Of a stretch of DNA of 64,000 nt, positions 63,829 to 64,000 are shown piece by piece; position 1 is the first letter of the stretch; each line of letters begins with the position of its first letter. The DNA is from Lachnospiraceae bacterium AB2028 (GTDB lineage Bacteria > Bacillota > Clostridia > Lachnospirales > Lachnospiraceae): assembly GCA_000621425.1 (NCBI GenBank), contig JHYJ01000009.1, positions 96,016 through 160,015 on the forward strand, read 5' to 3'. The notes under the pieces are model-generated. The model worked only from the letters and a program-made list of their open reading frames with translations. It ran no database searches and was not told the DNA's origin. Both the position numbers and the translations under genes were made by a program.

Positions 63829-64000
<172 letters not shown>

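Overview
The window looks like chromosomal DNA of an anaerobic Firmicute of the Lachnospiraceae type. Ribosome-binding sites are strong GGAGG-like sequences, promoters are sigma-A-like, there is a large-type SRP RNA fragment with a GGAA-capped helix 8, and the first ~170 bases of a 16S rRNA gene sit at the right edge (from about 63829). A chemoreceptor, a degenerate EAL-HDOD protein and an OFA-type transporter fit that group. The species cannot be named from the sequence alone.

Left part (1-9.9 kb): the end of a WYL-domain protein, a calcium-binding repeat protein of unknown role, an OFA-family transporter, an FAD oxidoreductase, and the peptidoglycan genes ddl and murF. Next comes a very small hydrophobic peptide gene (8308-8400, minus strand). 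It converges on a short RNA driven by a perfect sigma-A promoter and shares a bidirectional terminator with it, which is the layout of a type I toxin-antitoxin locus. A flavin reductase-like gene and plsC follow.

Accessory island (9.9-21.3 kb): a WYL-domain regulator (minus) is divergent from a five-gene operon. The operon encodes an unknown 475-aa protein, a DUF2201-like putative metallopeptidase/VWA protein, a CbxX-type AAA+ ATPase, a 140-aa protein and a MoxR-type AAA+ ATPase. A GIY-YIG nuclease-like protein, an SGNH hydrolase and two divergent genes for a shared, unrecognised domain follow. The intergenic DNA of the WYL/operon pair and that of the divergent orphan pair carry the same palindrome, TGTGCAATATTGCACA. 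This ties the two loci into one probable regulon. A decayed copy of the orphan gene, with its terminator, lies at about 17.75-17.9 kb. This island is the best candidate for an undescribed (possibly conflict/defence) system.

Housekeeping stretch (21.4-27.2 kb): trkA-trkH potassium uptake, an EAL-HDOD protein, a voltage-gated-type potassium channel with two C-terminal RCK_C-like domains, and the SRP RNA gene.

Surface glycan cluster (27.2-55.1 kb, nearly all plus strand): polytopic membrane proteins, an ATP-grasp enzyme, HAD and PseG-like enzymes, an acyltransferase-GtrA fusion, a nucleotide-sugar epimerase, GtrA/GtrB/GtrII-type glucosyl-transfer genes, a WecE-type aminotransferase with a GNAT acetyltransferase, an O-antigen-ligase-like protein, several glycosyltransferases, an asparagine synthetase-like enzyme, and a TviB/TviC-like pair for UDP-HexNAc uronate. 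Together they suggest synthesis and decoration of a cell-surface polysaccharide. No flippase or ABC exporter is visible.

Right end (55.1-64 kb): pfkA, dnaX, ebfC, a three-hairpin intergenic element, recR, galM, a DUF5711-like membrane-anchored protein, a chemoreceptor, and then the promoter, leader and start of an rRNA operon.
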